The notes under the pieces: model-generated
Told to the model about the DNA's origin: nothing
The model's input: the letters and a program-made list of their open reading frames with translations, nothing else
Database searches by the model: none
In this document: one piece after another, positions 28,134-39,896 of the stretch
How the letters are laid out: every line of letters starts with the position of its first letter
Numbering within the stretch: position 1 is the first letter of the stretch
Made by a program: the position numbers and the translations under genes
DNA from: Acephala macrosclerotiorum
Taxonomy: Eukaryota; Ascomycota; Leotiomycetes; Helotiales; Mollisiaceae
Direction: 5' to 3'
NCBI GenBank assembly: GCA_014904845.1
Contig: MU119406.1
Span: 1 to 64,000 of the forward strand
Length of the DNA stretch: 64,000 bases

Positions 28134-31100
28134 ATGGCACCTGGATCTCTTTGGCGACTTTTAGATTGCTGTGGAAAGGGCGCTACTGTGGATGAGGCGA
28201 GAGAAGACAAAGCTCAGCCGTTCCGTCAAGTAACAGCGGTCATAACTGATACTAGTAGTCCCAAGAAGTCGGCCAAACCCCCAACTTTGGCAACGCCATC
28301 GAGTAAGCCAGTTTATCATTTGAACTTGTCTGGGTTTTATTCTAATCGTAACCCATGCAGCCGAGGAGAAGACGCTGAGTTCCGGTCACATTAGAGAAAT
28401 CGTCTCTGCTCCTAGCCCACTGGTTGTACCCGCTCCGGATAAAGCTGCTACTGGGCTACCGTTCAATTCAAATATCCGCGGTCAAGATGTAGTAGCTGCA
28501 AATGCCACGGATCAGCAAAGTCTACTCTGGGATGAGGCATACGAACAGCTCGATCAAGGTGTTAGGAAGGAATATGAAGAGCTCTTGAACGCAGAATTGA
28601 GCTCTCAGCATGGTAAATCACTCTAATACTGTGGTCAATTTCCATGATAGATTTGCTAATCACCCCGATAGTTCCGAACACGCTAGAGACAAATTATCGC
28701 GGCCAACAGAGCCAGAGTTGGCCGCATGCGTCGCCAAATGCTTCTCAGGCTGTTATGAATCAGAAGCCTACTCAAGCACAGCTCAAAGGGATCATCTGTC
28801 GAGGGACGAAAAGAATGGAACAGAAGCAGATTCGCTACACCATTGCTGGCCACGAATTTATTCTCGACACACAAATTTCGAACGCTGCCGAGTTTTTGCT
28901 TTGGGGGAAAGATATAGTCGACGCAGCCGTCACAGCCTCGACTGAGGCGTCTTTGGTATGGGCGGGGGTATGCCTCATTCTACCTCTCTTAACTCATCCT
29001 TTGCAAGCAAGAGAAGCGAACGAAGATGGGTTTGTTTACGTCACATCTCGCCTAGAGTTTTACACAGCATTCGAGAAATCCCTACTCCTGGATCGAAAGA
29101 AGATCACCCGAACAGAAAACCAGACTGAAAATCTCCGGGGTCGTCTCATAGGGCTGTATCAAGCTGTTCTGGACTACCAAATAAGAACAGTTCTGCGGTT
29201 CTACAAAAGCGCCATCAGAAGAGTCGCGGGTGATGTGAGAGATCCCAAAATTTGGGAGAAACTCGTCAAGGGGATTCAAAACACAGAAACGCTCTTGTAC
29301 AGCGACCTCAAAGTGATTACTGATCACGACATGGCTAGTACCTTGGAGTCACTCGAGCAGCACTCAGAAAGCAGTGGCCAAAGGATGCAAGGGCTTCTCA
29401 AAGTCGCTGCGGACCAGCTCTTGATTCTAGAACAAATTCGAGATATCGGCCAAATCAGTCTCGACCTGAAAAAGTACGGTCTTCAAATCCAGCAAGACGC
29501 CATGTTTGACGGTCAAAATGTTGGCAGTATACCTTGTCAAAAGAACACTCGCGTTAGCATCCGGAAAGAGATCATTGACTGGGCTTACACTACTGAGACT
29601 TCTACTGTATTTTGGCTTCATGGACTTGCGGGAATGGGCAAGTCAACCATTTCTCAATCCGTAGCCAAAAGATGTTCGGATTCTGGGCAGTTAGGGGGGA
29701 CCTATTTCTTCAAGCGCTCTGGACGGTCCAAGGCAAATCTATTCTTTTCTACCATCATCACATCACTAGTTCGCTCGATCCCACCACTCGAGAAATACGT
29801 TCATCAATCGATCGACAAGGAGCGAAGTTACTTGGGAGACGAGAAAATCGAGAACAAAAAGCTGGATATGCAGTTCGAGATCTTGATTTTTCGACCGCTG
29901 CTTCAGATGATTTCGGAGAACAACTCGATCAAGTGGACAAGAATTTTGGTTATCGACGGCTTGGACGAATGCGAGGACGACGACGACGTATACACCATTT
30001 GTCAGCAGCTCTGCAAGCTTCACTCTCTTCATGGCCTCCGAATCCACGTTTTGGTTACCAGTCGAGACGAATCGCGTATTCGCACCTGCTTTCAAGCACC
30101 TGAAATGGCGAGCGTTGTCCGTACCCGATCTCTTCTGGATTCTGATTTTGTTGACGAATCAAAAGACGACATCCGTGCATACTTGAAGGAATGTATGGTC
30201 GATGTGAAAAGACGTCGCGAGGTTTCTGAACTTGACTGGCCCAGCTCTGATCAATTTGAGAGCCTTTTCTCGCTGGCGACCACACCATCACCTCTATTCA
30301 TCTACGTTGCGACTTTGTACCGTTCTCTTCGACCGGAGTCATCTGAGACGGCTGAAGGCCAATTGAAGCGCTGGATTGCAAACAAACACAAAGGATCACA
30401 GCTTACTGCGACCTACGGGCCTGTATTGGATCGCGTTTCATTTCTTCTAAGCGGAGACGACACTAAAGAACCAGAAAAAGTGATCCAAGACAAGAAAAAG
30501 TTAAATCGGATCCTCAGCGCCATTGTCCTACTCGCAACCCCTCTGCCGATGGCCGGCCTTGCAAAGCTACTCTGTCTACCTTTCAACGAAGTCAGAAATT
30601 GGATCAAGAATCTTCATTCAGTATTTTATGTTGAGACAGAACACGAAGACACAGTACGAGTATTGCATACTTCATTCCGCGACTTTCTCATTCATGAAGC
30701 TCGATTGTCAAAGGTTGACATTCGGGTTGATGAACATAAGGGGCATCAGATGTTGGCCAAAAGCTGCTTGCAATTGATGAGCACCCTCGAAGAAAATATT
30801 CCCAAACTTGACGACGTTGACACTTCCATCTCCGAACTGAAGCCGGGTCGGTTGAAAGCGAGTCTTCCTCCAGAGGTGCAATATGCGTGTCTCTACTGGG
30901 TTGATCACATTGAAAAGGGATTTGAAGAGGGTTACGCTCTTCTAGACGAGGATGACCACCTTTTCTTGCGCACTCATTTCCTCCATTGGCTTGAAGCAAT
31001 GGCTTGGATGGGAAAACTATCACAGGCAATTGTTGCAGTTCAAAAGATAGAGGACATTGTGTCGATTACGGCAAGGGAGACCATTGTATCAGTAAGTACA

Positions 31101-33385
31101 AACTCGATAAAAAAAAGTTTGCCATACTCAAATCGATGTAGAAATCCAAAATTCCGTCTCTGAGTGCGTTTGTCTACGATATGAAACGTTTTGCATTGTT
31201 TTGCCGCTCCGACATAGAAGAAAACCCGCTGCGGTTATACTATAGTTCTCTTATCTTTGCGCCTACGGGGAGTTTGGTTCGACAACAATTCTTACCACCG
31301 TCTCCCAAATGTCTATTGAGACGCTCTAATGAGTCCAGTTGGAGTCCTTTGATCCAGAGCTTTCGTGGACATACTGGTAGCATATCCGGTCTCACCATGT
31401 CTACCAGAACTGGGCACCTAGCGTCAGTATCGGAAGACAAAACCATACTACTGTGGGATCCGAACACCGGTGCCATTTTACAAAGATTAGATACCCCGGA
31501 AGAGTTCTGGTGCGCTACATTCTCCCCAAGTGGCAAAATATTGGCTTTAGGGTCCACTCGTGGCACCGTAGCCTTATTAGATCTGGGATTGGGACGGATC
31601 GTCTCAGCGGTAGATGCTTCTATCATAAAGGACCCCGTCCCGCACTTGTCCGATTCTGAGCGCATGTACATGTCGCGGGTTTATGCTCCAGAAAAATTTG
31701 TTAGTCGCCTATGCTACTCTGCAACCGGGCAATTCCTTGCGGCGCTGTGGGGTCAAAGGAGTGTCACAATATGGAGAATCACGGCCGAACCATCTCTTGA
31801 AGCCCCTACGACACTAGATTTACCTTTTCGATTGGAAATCTCTTCATTTTCCTCACAAAGCCGAAATTCATCTTCCCCCTCCGCTATCGCATTTGCGCCG
31901 CAATCAGATTTCTTAGCTGTAGGTACTCGTTCGGGCGATATCATAATGTGGAACCCAAAGAAGGGCGAGCGTGTATGGACAACGACCGCGGTATCAAAAG
32001 ATAAGATCAACACCTTAGCTTTCTCGTGTGACGGAGAAACTCTTGCGGCCTGTGCAGAGAAAAAGATCATATTATTGGGGACATCCAATGGCTCGATCTT
32101 GGATGTATTCTGCGATCACACCGATTACGTTACTGCGATTTCATTCTCGCCATATGAGCCCGATCTCATTGCCTCAAATTCTGCTGATGGAGTCATTTTA
32201 TTGTGGAAGGTATCCACAGGCGAACACCTCTCAAAAATCATTGCTTCAAGGCTCGAACATTTAGTCTTCCTGCTCGATCCATCCAGCCGAAGATTAGCAT
32301 CGATCGTAGGACGACAAGTTGACATCTGGGATATGGCTTTGAATTCAATTCCAGATCGAGAAAGCCACAACGGCATTGTGGCTGAAGTAGCCGTATCACC
32401 CAACTTGAGTGCCGTGGTGACCTGCGCTAAAGACGTGATCATCTGGGATGCTAACACCGGCGCCATGAAGCATAGAAGCTCAATAGGGGAAAAGAGCATT
32501 AACCATGTCAGCTTCGCCTGGAACGGAAAGCTTCTAGTACTACTGAGGGAGAATATCACCGAGATATGGGACCCAGAATCTGGAACCAACGTTTTCGAAG
32601 CCGGAATGGAGAATTTCACAAGACGTTTCTTTCCATTAAACGACAGATTCTTCGTGCTACTTCCAATCACGCAATCTGGTGAGGGTCTTCGGCTCTGGGA
32701 TGTTGAAAGACGAGACTTTGGTACAGAAATCAGCGTACCACCGGACTTTCATATCACCAGTACTACCATCGCAATGTCCCCAGATAATAGGCTAATAGCA
32801 ATGTTTATTAGCACGACGCAAAAACTTTGTCTTTACGACGCAAATACTGGGGGTCATTTGAAAAATCTTGACACATCGACCACGCGGCAATATGTTCGGC
32901 CTTCCAAAATGATGTTCTCACCAGAAAGCAATCGAATCGTTATTCACACCAAAAACGACCTGTTCTTCTGGACTTTGGAAAGAGATGAGCCTCCTCAAAA
33001 ACATCATTTCGATGAAAGTGTGCACACGTTGGCCTATTCGCCCAAGAATATGCTAGCGGTTGGTGTCGGACAGGAAGTTAGACTTATCAACGCAACTACG
33101 TGGGAAGACGTTAAACGATTTCATACCGAGGAGACCCACTTTGGCTTCTGTGTCAGGCGAATGTCCTTCTCCCCGGACGGGAAAGTTCTAACGACCAACA
33201 TTGGTTTGATCGATGTTGAGAATCTTTCATTTGGACTTTTCATTCATGGTTCGTGGATATGCAGAGGCACAGACAAGTTACTACGGCTTCCTTACGGTAA
33301 AATGCCATGGCGCTATGATTTCGGCGGTGGAATTTTTGTCTTCGGATACATGGATGGTCCAATTTCCATTATTCAGTTTATATGA
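28134..33385 (+). CDS. NACHT-WD40 NLR protein (HET-E/NWD-like)
   Basis: Four exons: 28134-28302, 28361-28612, 28672-31091 and 31142-33385. Introns are 58, 59 and 50 nt with GT...AG ends, all joins keep frame, and the protein is 1694 aa. Residues about 95-135 (LLWDEAYEQLDQGV...) and the following 250 residues resemble the NACHT_N region that precedes fungal NACHT domains. The P-loop GLAGMGKST starts at residue 458 and the Walker B motif ILVIDGLDE at residue 565. The C-terminal half, from about residue 1020 (FRGHTGSISG), is a run of degenerate WD40 blades. Such proteins act as intracellular sensors, some in heterokaryon incompatibility. The short N-terminus (Cys pair at LLDCCGK) is not a recognised HET, HeLo or Goodbye effector domain. 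The blades are diverged, unlike the near-identical repeats of HET-D/E. The gene is intact although it lies between two RIP-damaged tracts. Confidence 0.9.
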
Positions 33386-33429
33386 ATTTTGTATTTTAGT
33401 TCGTAAATTTATACATAAGCTCGAGCTTA

Positions 33430-34060
33430 AATAATTCAAAAGAATTTTCCCAGTTTATACTTTATAATAAAATACTTTAAAAAACGAACTTTTTATTTAA
33501 TTTTATAACCAATATTAATAAAATACTTTGTTTAGTTTTAATATAAAAAATTAATAAATTCTAATTATAAAAATCGATATTTTTTTTAATATATTAAAAA
33601 TTTAAAAAAAATATATTTAAAAAATATAATTTAATATTTTAATGTTTTTTTATTATTTACTATTATTATTATTATTTTATTTTAAAAAGTTTAATTAGAA
33701 AAAAAACCTACAAAAATTTCATTAAATAACTTTAAAAATATATATTTATATGATTCGTTTTAAACGAAATTTACGTTTTAAATTAATATTTTATATATAT
33801 TAAAATATAATATTCGCTTTTTTCGTTTTTATATTTTGATTATAAAATTAGTAAAAACGATATTTATATATTTAATAAGAAAATAATATTATAATTTTAA
33901 AATATAATTTAATATATTTTTATTTTATAATTATAATTATATTTATTCAATTTATATAATAATAAATTAATTAAATTATTAAAAATTTTTAAAATAATTA
34001 ATTCGATTTTAAAAATTTATAAATAATTTATAAAAGGATTATTTAAAATAGAATATAAAG
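33430..34060. repeat. Second AT-rich, RIP-like tract
   Basis: About 630 bp of nearly pure A+T with C mainly in CpG, starting about 45 bp after the NLR stop codon and ending where the GH67 remnant begins. No gene is seen. It probably represents a decayed repeat whose insertion or associated rearrangement removed the 3' end of the GH67 gene. Confidence 0.85.
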
Positions 34061-35480
34061 TAGTATAATAAGCTAAGCGAGGTGGCCGGGATTGGGGGCC
34101 TGGAACTTATTGGCCTGCGAAACCTATGCCGTTTAAAACAGTGCGGTCCGTACCAATAGTTAGATAATCGGCTCGAGTCCATTGTCCGTAGCCATTTTTG
34201 TCGATATTCTGAGCATTGGGACCGAAATGTGTGTAGAAAATATTGGTCAGAGTCTGAATCCCTAGATTCCCAATGTAGTTTCCGTATGCTGGCCAGGATT
34301 CCATTGACATCTTGGTGATAGTTTGGAGGACGGCTTCGGAGTCTAAAGATGGATCCCAGGCGAGATGACCGTAGGCGTAGAGGTTTGACATGGCGAGGTG
34401 ACTTCCGAGCCAGGTCGTGTTCGTGCCGACGTTTACCACGGCTGCTGAGCCACCTAGAGGACGGTTGAAACGCTTTCCGGATATGATATTCCTGACGACA
34501 GATGACTGGTTGTTGACTCGGAGATCGAAGTCTAGGATTGTCTTCCAGAGGGGAGCGAGGGTAGACGAGATGACATTGCTGGCCGAGATACTCCTGAGAT
34601 ACTTGAAGCTCTATGACTGTATTGGTCTGCAGTAGATTGGCGAATAAAGGTGAAGTAGGCTCGCGAACTTGGAAATCGATAGGTCCGTACTTGATCTGCA
34701 CCACAGCGTTGTCATCAAACTGACCATCGAGCCCTTTAAAGAATTGTACAGCAGCATTTGCTCGATCTGCTTTCCAGTCCGATATATTGAGTTGATTATA
34801 CACGAAAGCACGGAACATGACGATCCCGCCGTATGGCTGTAGAGCATTCGCGAACAGGTTGGCTCCTTCGGCAAGGGTTCGATTGTAAGTCAGCGGTCCT
34901 GGTTGACCCTCGGAGTTGGCTTTTACGAGGTAGCCTGCCATGTCGGGAACCGCTTTGTAGATCTGATCTGTGATGTTACCCCGCCATTCGATGACGGATG
35001 GATCGAGGGGGTCAAAGGTGCTGAGGTTTCCCAACGTTTGAGGCGAAGCAACGTTGAGCGAAATTCTAAGCTGGATACCGTAAGGCCGAAAAAAGTCTGC
35101 GATTCTCCCAACCCATCAATATTTTGAGGAGTCAACAATGTGACATTTGCGTTGACGCTGTTAACGATGACTCCATTGATCCGAATAGAGGCAAGTAGAC
35201 GAGCAGATTCGGCAGCCCGAGCCAGATCATTGACAACCAGGCCGTTTTGAATTCCCTATGAAAGCAACGCTCCGGACTTTCACCCCAGACTTTTAAAAGG
35301 ACTAACTATAAAGCTTGAAAATATCCATTTTAAGCCTTTGCAAAAGTTTTATAACGTTTATAAACTCTTTACAAAGGTTTTATAACTACGTGAAAAGAGT
35401 AAATAAGCTTCCGTATGCTTTTGTAAGGATTGAAATTAAGGGTTGAGGCCCCTGTCTTTTAGAATTCAAGGGTTAAAGCT

Positions 35481-35640
35481 ACTCGAAGAGATTCCGAGTA
35501 TTTATAAAGGCTCTTGTCTTTAAGGGTTGAGGCCACTCGAGGAGATTCCGAGCACTTGTAAAGGCCCTTGTCTTTAAAATTCAAGGGTTTAAACTACTCG
35601 AGGAGATTTCGAGTATTTGTAGAGGCTTTTGTCTTTCGGA
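35481..35640. repeat. Three imperfect tandem units with ACTCG...CGAGT hairpins
   Basis: Units begin at 35,481, 35,535 and 35,596 (spacings 54 and 61 bp). Each carries actcgaggagattccgagt or a variant, in which ACTCG and CGAGT can pair. Each is followed by an aaaggcycttgtctttaa-type tail and an aagggtt spacer. A partial fourth tail precedes the first unit. Confidence 0.8.
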
Positions 35641-35794
35641 ATGCTTCGGGCCGCTCAAAAAAAAAGTTGCTAGACGTGCTTTAAAGTCCATTTTCTCGAA
35701 TATTAACGTTAAAAAAAAAGAATAAAAAGAATCATTTTAAAATCAAAAGTTTGATTTAGGCAAGTCCTTATATATAGGCATAATAAGTGCAAGC

Positions 35795-35816
35795 GGGCAG
35801 GCAGGCAGGCAGGCAA
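35795..35816. repeat. (GGCA)n microsatellite
   Basis: About five GGCA units inside the TIR element, followed by looser aataggcaagtag copies. Confidence 0.85.
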
Positions 35817-36559
35817 ATAGGCAAGTAGAAAGCTTGAAAAGAAGGGAAATGAAAGTGGATTTATTGCGGCTCATTCGAGCTTTAGTACCCTTGACGCCCA
35901 TTCCTTGGTAGACCCAGTCGCAAAACGGACAGGCCAATGAGAAAACGTCGTTAAAAATCTGTGCTTTCCCTGTTTTTTTGCATAAAAGTCCGGAGCGTGC
36001 TTTTGTAGGGCGCGAAAGAAGATAGATGGACCTCCAAAGCCACGCTCGATACTTGCATCCATGTTGTCCCACTCGTTTGTCCAACGGACTGGGGCATTGG
36101 GACTCGAGGCATAAGCAACCTTAGAGAAGTTTCCTTGAACAAGCATGGATAAGTATTCGAAGGCACCATACAGAGCACCTCGTCCGTTCTGGCCGAGGAT
36201 TTGAATTGCGTCGTTCAGGGTGCTGAGCCGAAAACCATCTTCCGCAAGGTCTAGGACATCGAATGTGCTCTCATACTCTTGGGAGTAGGCATGGAAAGTG
36301 CCAACGACGATAGCTGACAGTGATTCGCCTTTTTCGTGAGTAATTTTCAACGTGTTTTCCGAATCCCCTGAATGCCCTTCTGTAACCCCACGCCGGCGGT
36401 GTACACGGGACTCGATGTAGTGGCATTGAGAGCAACGATGCTGGAAGAAATTACTTGGTAGCTGACTCCAGGCAATGAGGCATATCTCAGCCAAGCAGCG
36501 AGACCATCCTCCATAACAGCGACGTTGAGAATCCCAAGAAGCAGAAACCCACGCATCAT

Positions 36560-37161
36560 TATTCCTTGGCAATGGTGAAACACTTCCATTCTCCATGTTG
36601 GAGCTCATCATGTTTACTTATATTGAAATAGTCGCGTCATGGCCCACTCGGCGAATCTGATAAACACATTCCACGTGTAGGACAACGCGTGAAGCGGAGG
36701 ATGAAGAACCATTTAGGCTGAACAGCTTGATCTACACGGTATGATGCCCTTCGCGCCTTAGGTGCGGGGATATTGGGGGAAGAGTTTTGACAGCTTCTTC
36801 TACCCGCAGTACAGTACTAGAATAACCGGATGCTTGCACCCACGAATTAGCAACGCGAGGAAGAATCTCCAAGCGTATTCACGTTTACGCAGAGTCTTAA
36901 ATTACACACCATGCTGCTCTCTCGAGACTTTCTTCGTATTGAAGTGAAAGCAATTCAAAATTATCGAAAAGGCTGGAGCAAAGAGTTGGAAAGCAGAGAT
37001 CTCGCATGTAATCTTGAACCAGTAAAAACAGAAAGAGCAGGACCACTAAGTCTGAGGAGCGGCGGCATTAGGAACAAGGCGCAGAAATAATCCAAATATC
37101 AACATTCCAGAATGGTCCTATTGTTCCGTTCAGAAGCTTGTTGTGCCTTGCAAGTGATTCT
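36560..37161. other. Intergenic, no gene seen
   Basis: About 600 bp of ordinary composition between the start of the broken GH67 gene and the stop codon of Trm1. It should hold the remains of the GH67 promoter and the 3' end of the Trm1 transcript. Only short shadow frames are present. Confidence 0.6.
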
Positions 37162-39300
37162 TTATTTTCCCCTGGCACGAGCCATTGGTCCCCAATTCTC
37201 TCGTGGGTTCAATTGGTATCTCACAAGCTTCTTGGTATCTTTCTCTGCACCCAACTGCTCATCGAAAACAACTTCAATCTTTTTCCCTTCAGTCGAACTT
37301 TCTGCTTCAGCAATATCCCTATTCAACTCCTTAGTCTGACCGTTCTGGCTTGGCTTTTTGCCCAGACCCATGATAGCCCATCCAGCCGTACCTTCCCGAA
37401 CAGCACCATCCTTGATCGGCTCTTTTTGCTTGACCCATTCTCTCATGATCTCCCAAATCACTTCCCACGGTGCATCGGTTTTGATGCTTCCAGGCTTTGT
37501 GTGGCTTCTTGTGACTCGGTACCCGAGATATCGTAATGCTCCTCGGAAGGAATTCTCGACGGGAGTGATGCAGTGGATGACTTTTGAGAGTGCTGACGGG
37601 ATGAAGAGTAGAGGTGCAGGATCAATGGCAGCTGGGTCGAAGTCCTTTTTCGTTTTTGATGGAGCTGTTGGAGATGTGTCCGCTTCTAAATCTGGCAGAA
37701 CCTCTTCCAATGCCAAGGTGAGCATGCCTTCGATCCTGGCAGTTGTATGATATGTGTCCTTCGAAACACTCGGTAGCCCATCGAGAATCTTCTTGATGAA
37801 CTCGGGAGAATGGATTGGACCAGCCCACATAGGACCTGCAATGTGTGTCTTGAATCCGCAATGTCTGCAAGAGTTGCTTACTGTAGGACCTTGGCTGAAG
37901 ACATGTTTCCATTGCGGAGTGCCATTCTTATTCTCGGACACCTTGTTTCTGGCAACCATCTGTGTAGTCCAGGCCCCGCAGCCAGTATCGCAATTGTATA
38001 CCATCATTGTCTTGCCAGCCAAGTATTTGACATCAGCGGGAGACTTATAGACGCGGACGAAGACTCGGGCGTAGAAATCGATCGAAAGAGAGAGTAGGGG
38101 CTCGATTGCAACACCGTGTCGAGCGGCGGTGGTTGCGATAGAATGAAGAATGAGCCGGAGTCCGGCTTCGTGTGACATCTGACCCTTCATTGGCACACCG
38201 CCATAGAGGGAATATGCCTTTTCAGGATAGCCATTGGAAGCCCATACTCCAGCATCTGTGCAGGTAACACAGAGAAGACCACCATCGTCCCTCACAGCTT
38301 GGATGGCAGCATCCAAGAATGGAGCAGCAGTGCCGTATGGATCCAGGTCTATCACATCGTATTTCTTGCTCTTTCCGTCTTTCGCATCTTCTCCAACCAA
38401 GCTATACATATGTGAAAGAGCATTGCCTGTTACCGCAGTGATCTTGCCCTCCAGCTTATTATGTTTTACATTCAACTCGATCGTCTTCGTTGCTTCTTTC
38501 AGCAAGTCATTTGCAGTTATGGAGGTTGTAAAAGGTATCTCTTGGGCATATCGAAGAGCTCGTAGACCAGTCGCAGAAAGTGCGTCCAGAATCGAGAAAG
38601 GGGGCGGAGGCCGTTCGGACGGTGGTGGGTAGTTGGCCTTGGAGAGCATTATGGTTGGTTCTCCTTCCCCATTGATCTCTTCCATCGCCGTGTCAGCAGC
38701 TGCTCCGCCATTGCTGGCAATCTGCTCCGTAGCAGCATCTTGGAATATTTCTGCCTTCTCTTCTGCAACATTGGGCACGGCCTCGGCTTCCACCGCGCCT
38801 ACACCAGCTCTCTCCAGCTTTCCTGCCTTGTTCGAAGAGTCGCCATTCGCTCCATCGTCCCGTTTCCGCTTTTTGTTCTTGTGCTTGGCTTTGAATCTCT
38901 CGCTAGCTTTTTCTGCCTTCCTCCTCTTCGCCTCTACCGCTTCCTCGCCATATGCCTTGATTGCTAGAACACTCAAGTCTCGATTAAATTGTTGGATCGG
39001 ATTGTAGAAAACGGTTTGCTGGGAATTGTTGCCTCGTGGGGTGGTTTGAGGGACCGTCGGAGCAGACGCTGGTACGAGAATGTATGCAAGACCCTCCTTG
39101 ATGGTCGTGTATTCTTTCTCTTCGTGAAGAATGTGCTGGTCGACAGCTGGGGTAGCCGTGATATCTGCAGCTTGATTTAAAGACATTTTGGGTGAGGAGA
39201 CGAAGGTCCGGATATGCAAGAACCCACCTAAGTGTTCATATCTTCGAAGACTCACCCTACAGATTCGGAGAAGCAGCTGCATGCGCACCAAGAATTTCAC
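37162..39300 (-). CDS. TRM1: tRNA (guanine(26)-N2)-dimethyltransferase Trm1
   Basis: Single-exon 712-aa protein that uses S-adenosylmethionine to form dimethylguanosine at position 26 of nuclear- and mitochondrial-encoded tRNAs. Visible are the SAM-binding motif LDALSATGLRALR (about residue 237), the DLDPYG catalytic/binding motif (about 318), DAGVWASNGYPEKAYSLYGG, and a Cys cluster (CDTGCGAW about 435, CRHCGF about 478) typical of the family. An acidic/basic low-complexity insert (KKRKRDDGANGD) lies near residue 145. The first Met (39300) gives an Arg-rich leader without acidic clusters that looks like a mitochondrial presequence. Met39 (39186, MSLNQAADI) would give a form without it. Yeast TRM1 is known to use two starts in this way. 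Confidence 0.95.
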   Translation of the reverse strand: MKFLVRMQLLLRICRVSLRRYEHLGGFLHIRTFVSSPKMSLNQAADITATPAVDQHILHEEKEYTTIKEGLAYILVPASAPTVPQTTPRGNNSQQTVFYNPIQQFNRDLSVLAIKAYGEEAVEAKRRKAEKASERFKAKHKNKKRKRDDGANGDSSNKAGKLERAGVGAVEAEAVPNVAEEKAEIFQDAATEQIASNGGAAADTAMEEINGEGEPTIMLSKANYPPPSERPPPPFSILDALSATGLRALRYAQEIPFTTSITANDLLKEATKTIELNVKHNKLEGKITAVTGNALSHMYSLVGEDAKDGKSKKYDVIDLDPYGTAAPFLDAAIQAVRDDGGLLCVTCTDAGVWASNGYPEKAYSLYGGVPMKGQMSHEAGLRLILHSIATTAARHGVAIEPLLSLSIDFYARVFVRVYKSPADVKYLAGKTMMVYNCDTGCGAWTTQMVARNKVSENKNGTPQWKHVFSQGPTVSNSCRHCGFKTHIAGPMWAGPIHSPEFIKKILDGLPSVSKDTYHTTARIEGMLTLALEEVLPDLEADTSPTAPSKTKKDFDPAAIDPAPLLFIPSALSKVIHCITPVENSFRGALRYLGYRVTRSHTKPGSIKTDAPWEVIWEIMREWVKQKEPIKDGAVREGTAGWAIMGLGKKPSQNGQTKELNRDIAEAESSTEGKKIEVVFDEQLGAEKDTKKLVRYQLNPRENWGPMARARGK

Positions 39301-39896
39301 AGTGAGCGCGAAATTGAAGAGTCAGATATGGCAGTGATATTTTTTGCTCGTGTTCTGCCGCAGCCTTGCTCAATATGGCTAGCTTCTTAGGGCGGTGTAC
39401 GAAACTCCAACTACGTGGACTCGCTCTAATCCCCTTCGCATTCAAACCATCATCAGTTCCCCCTTCCCTTTTAATCAGGTAGAAGGGTATATAGCACACA
39501 CTCAGCTTTATCGGTTGCCTCTTGACTGGTTGATTTATTGTAAGAGATGGCTTGCGCGGTCCTTCGATCTCGTGACCCCCCTGCGCCATTTGCAAACAGC
39601 TTCGAGGTCGATGTATGCCAGCCCCTCCTCTATTTCATCTATCCCTAACCATACATCTAGTATACCATGACAACCAGCGATTGTTACCATCATCAAATTC
39701 ATTATAATTGGTTCTAGAAGCTCTTTCACAAAACCCCAAAAAACCTAGAGACCCAAAGGAAGACCCAAAAGAAACCTCAAAAACAGAAAGCAGGCCCAAT
39801 ATCCCTCTCAGCATCTATCTTCCTTTACCAAAAAAAAAACCAAACCAAACCAAAATTCTATGTCGGACAACCTGGCTCCAGAAGGGGAAGGATTAC
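39301..39896. other. Intergenic, no gene supported
   Basis: Contains the Trm1 promoter and a purine/A-rich stretch at about 39,720-39,860 (aaaacctag, aaaccaaacc). Short frames here, such as a lysine/proline-rich one from 39,708, look like composition artefacts. Confidence 0.5.

Larger units (their letters stand above)
35259..36005. mobile_element. 747-bp non-autonomous TIR element inserted in the GH67 gene
   Basis: The ends are inverted repeats: tgaaagcaacgctccggact at the left, and caaaagcacgctccggactt as the reverse complement of the right end. Each is flanked by TA (35,257-35,258 and 36,006-36,007). A TA target duplication is the habit of the Tc1/mariner superfamily. There is no transposase, so the element would need help in trans. 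The interior holds three hairpin-bearing tandem units and a GGCA microsatellite, and is not RIP-saturated. The surrounding GH67 coding sequence resumes on both sides (GGPSIFF before, GLVVNDLARAAE after), though not in a clean frame. Confidence 0.8.
34107..36559 (-). pseudogene. Alpha-glucuronidase GH67, disrupted
   Basis: Read on the minus strand from a signal-peptide-like start (MMRGFLLLGILNVAVM), the pieces follow secreted GH67 enzymes, which remove (4-O-methyl)glucuronic acid from xylan fragments. Recognisable parts are GALYGAFEYLSMLVQG, VRWTNEWDNMDASIERGFGG, KYGPIDFQVREPTSPLF and ELQVSQEYLGQQCHLVY; the last two carry acidic positions of the active site. The gene is broken several times. 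There are frameshifts near 36,365 (after QKGIQGI), 35,108 (before IADFFRPYG) and 34,575 (an extra C after HLVY). A 747-bp TIR element interrupts it at 35,259-36,005, after GGPSIFF. The frame ends at GIGFAGQ (stop 34,107), where family members normally continue for well over 100 residues, and AT-rich DNA follows. No functional enzyme is expected. Confidence 0.9.

Noticed and set aside
29612..30103. 163-codon frame overlapping the NLR gene
   Set aside because: Out of frame with the NACHT domain that is clearly encoded in the same stretch.
38234..39007. Plus-strand frames of 124-132 codons
   Set aside because: Antisense to the well-supported Trm1 coding sequence.
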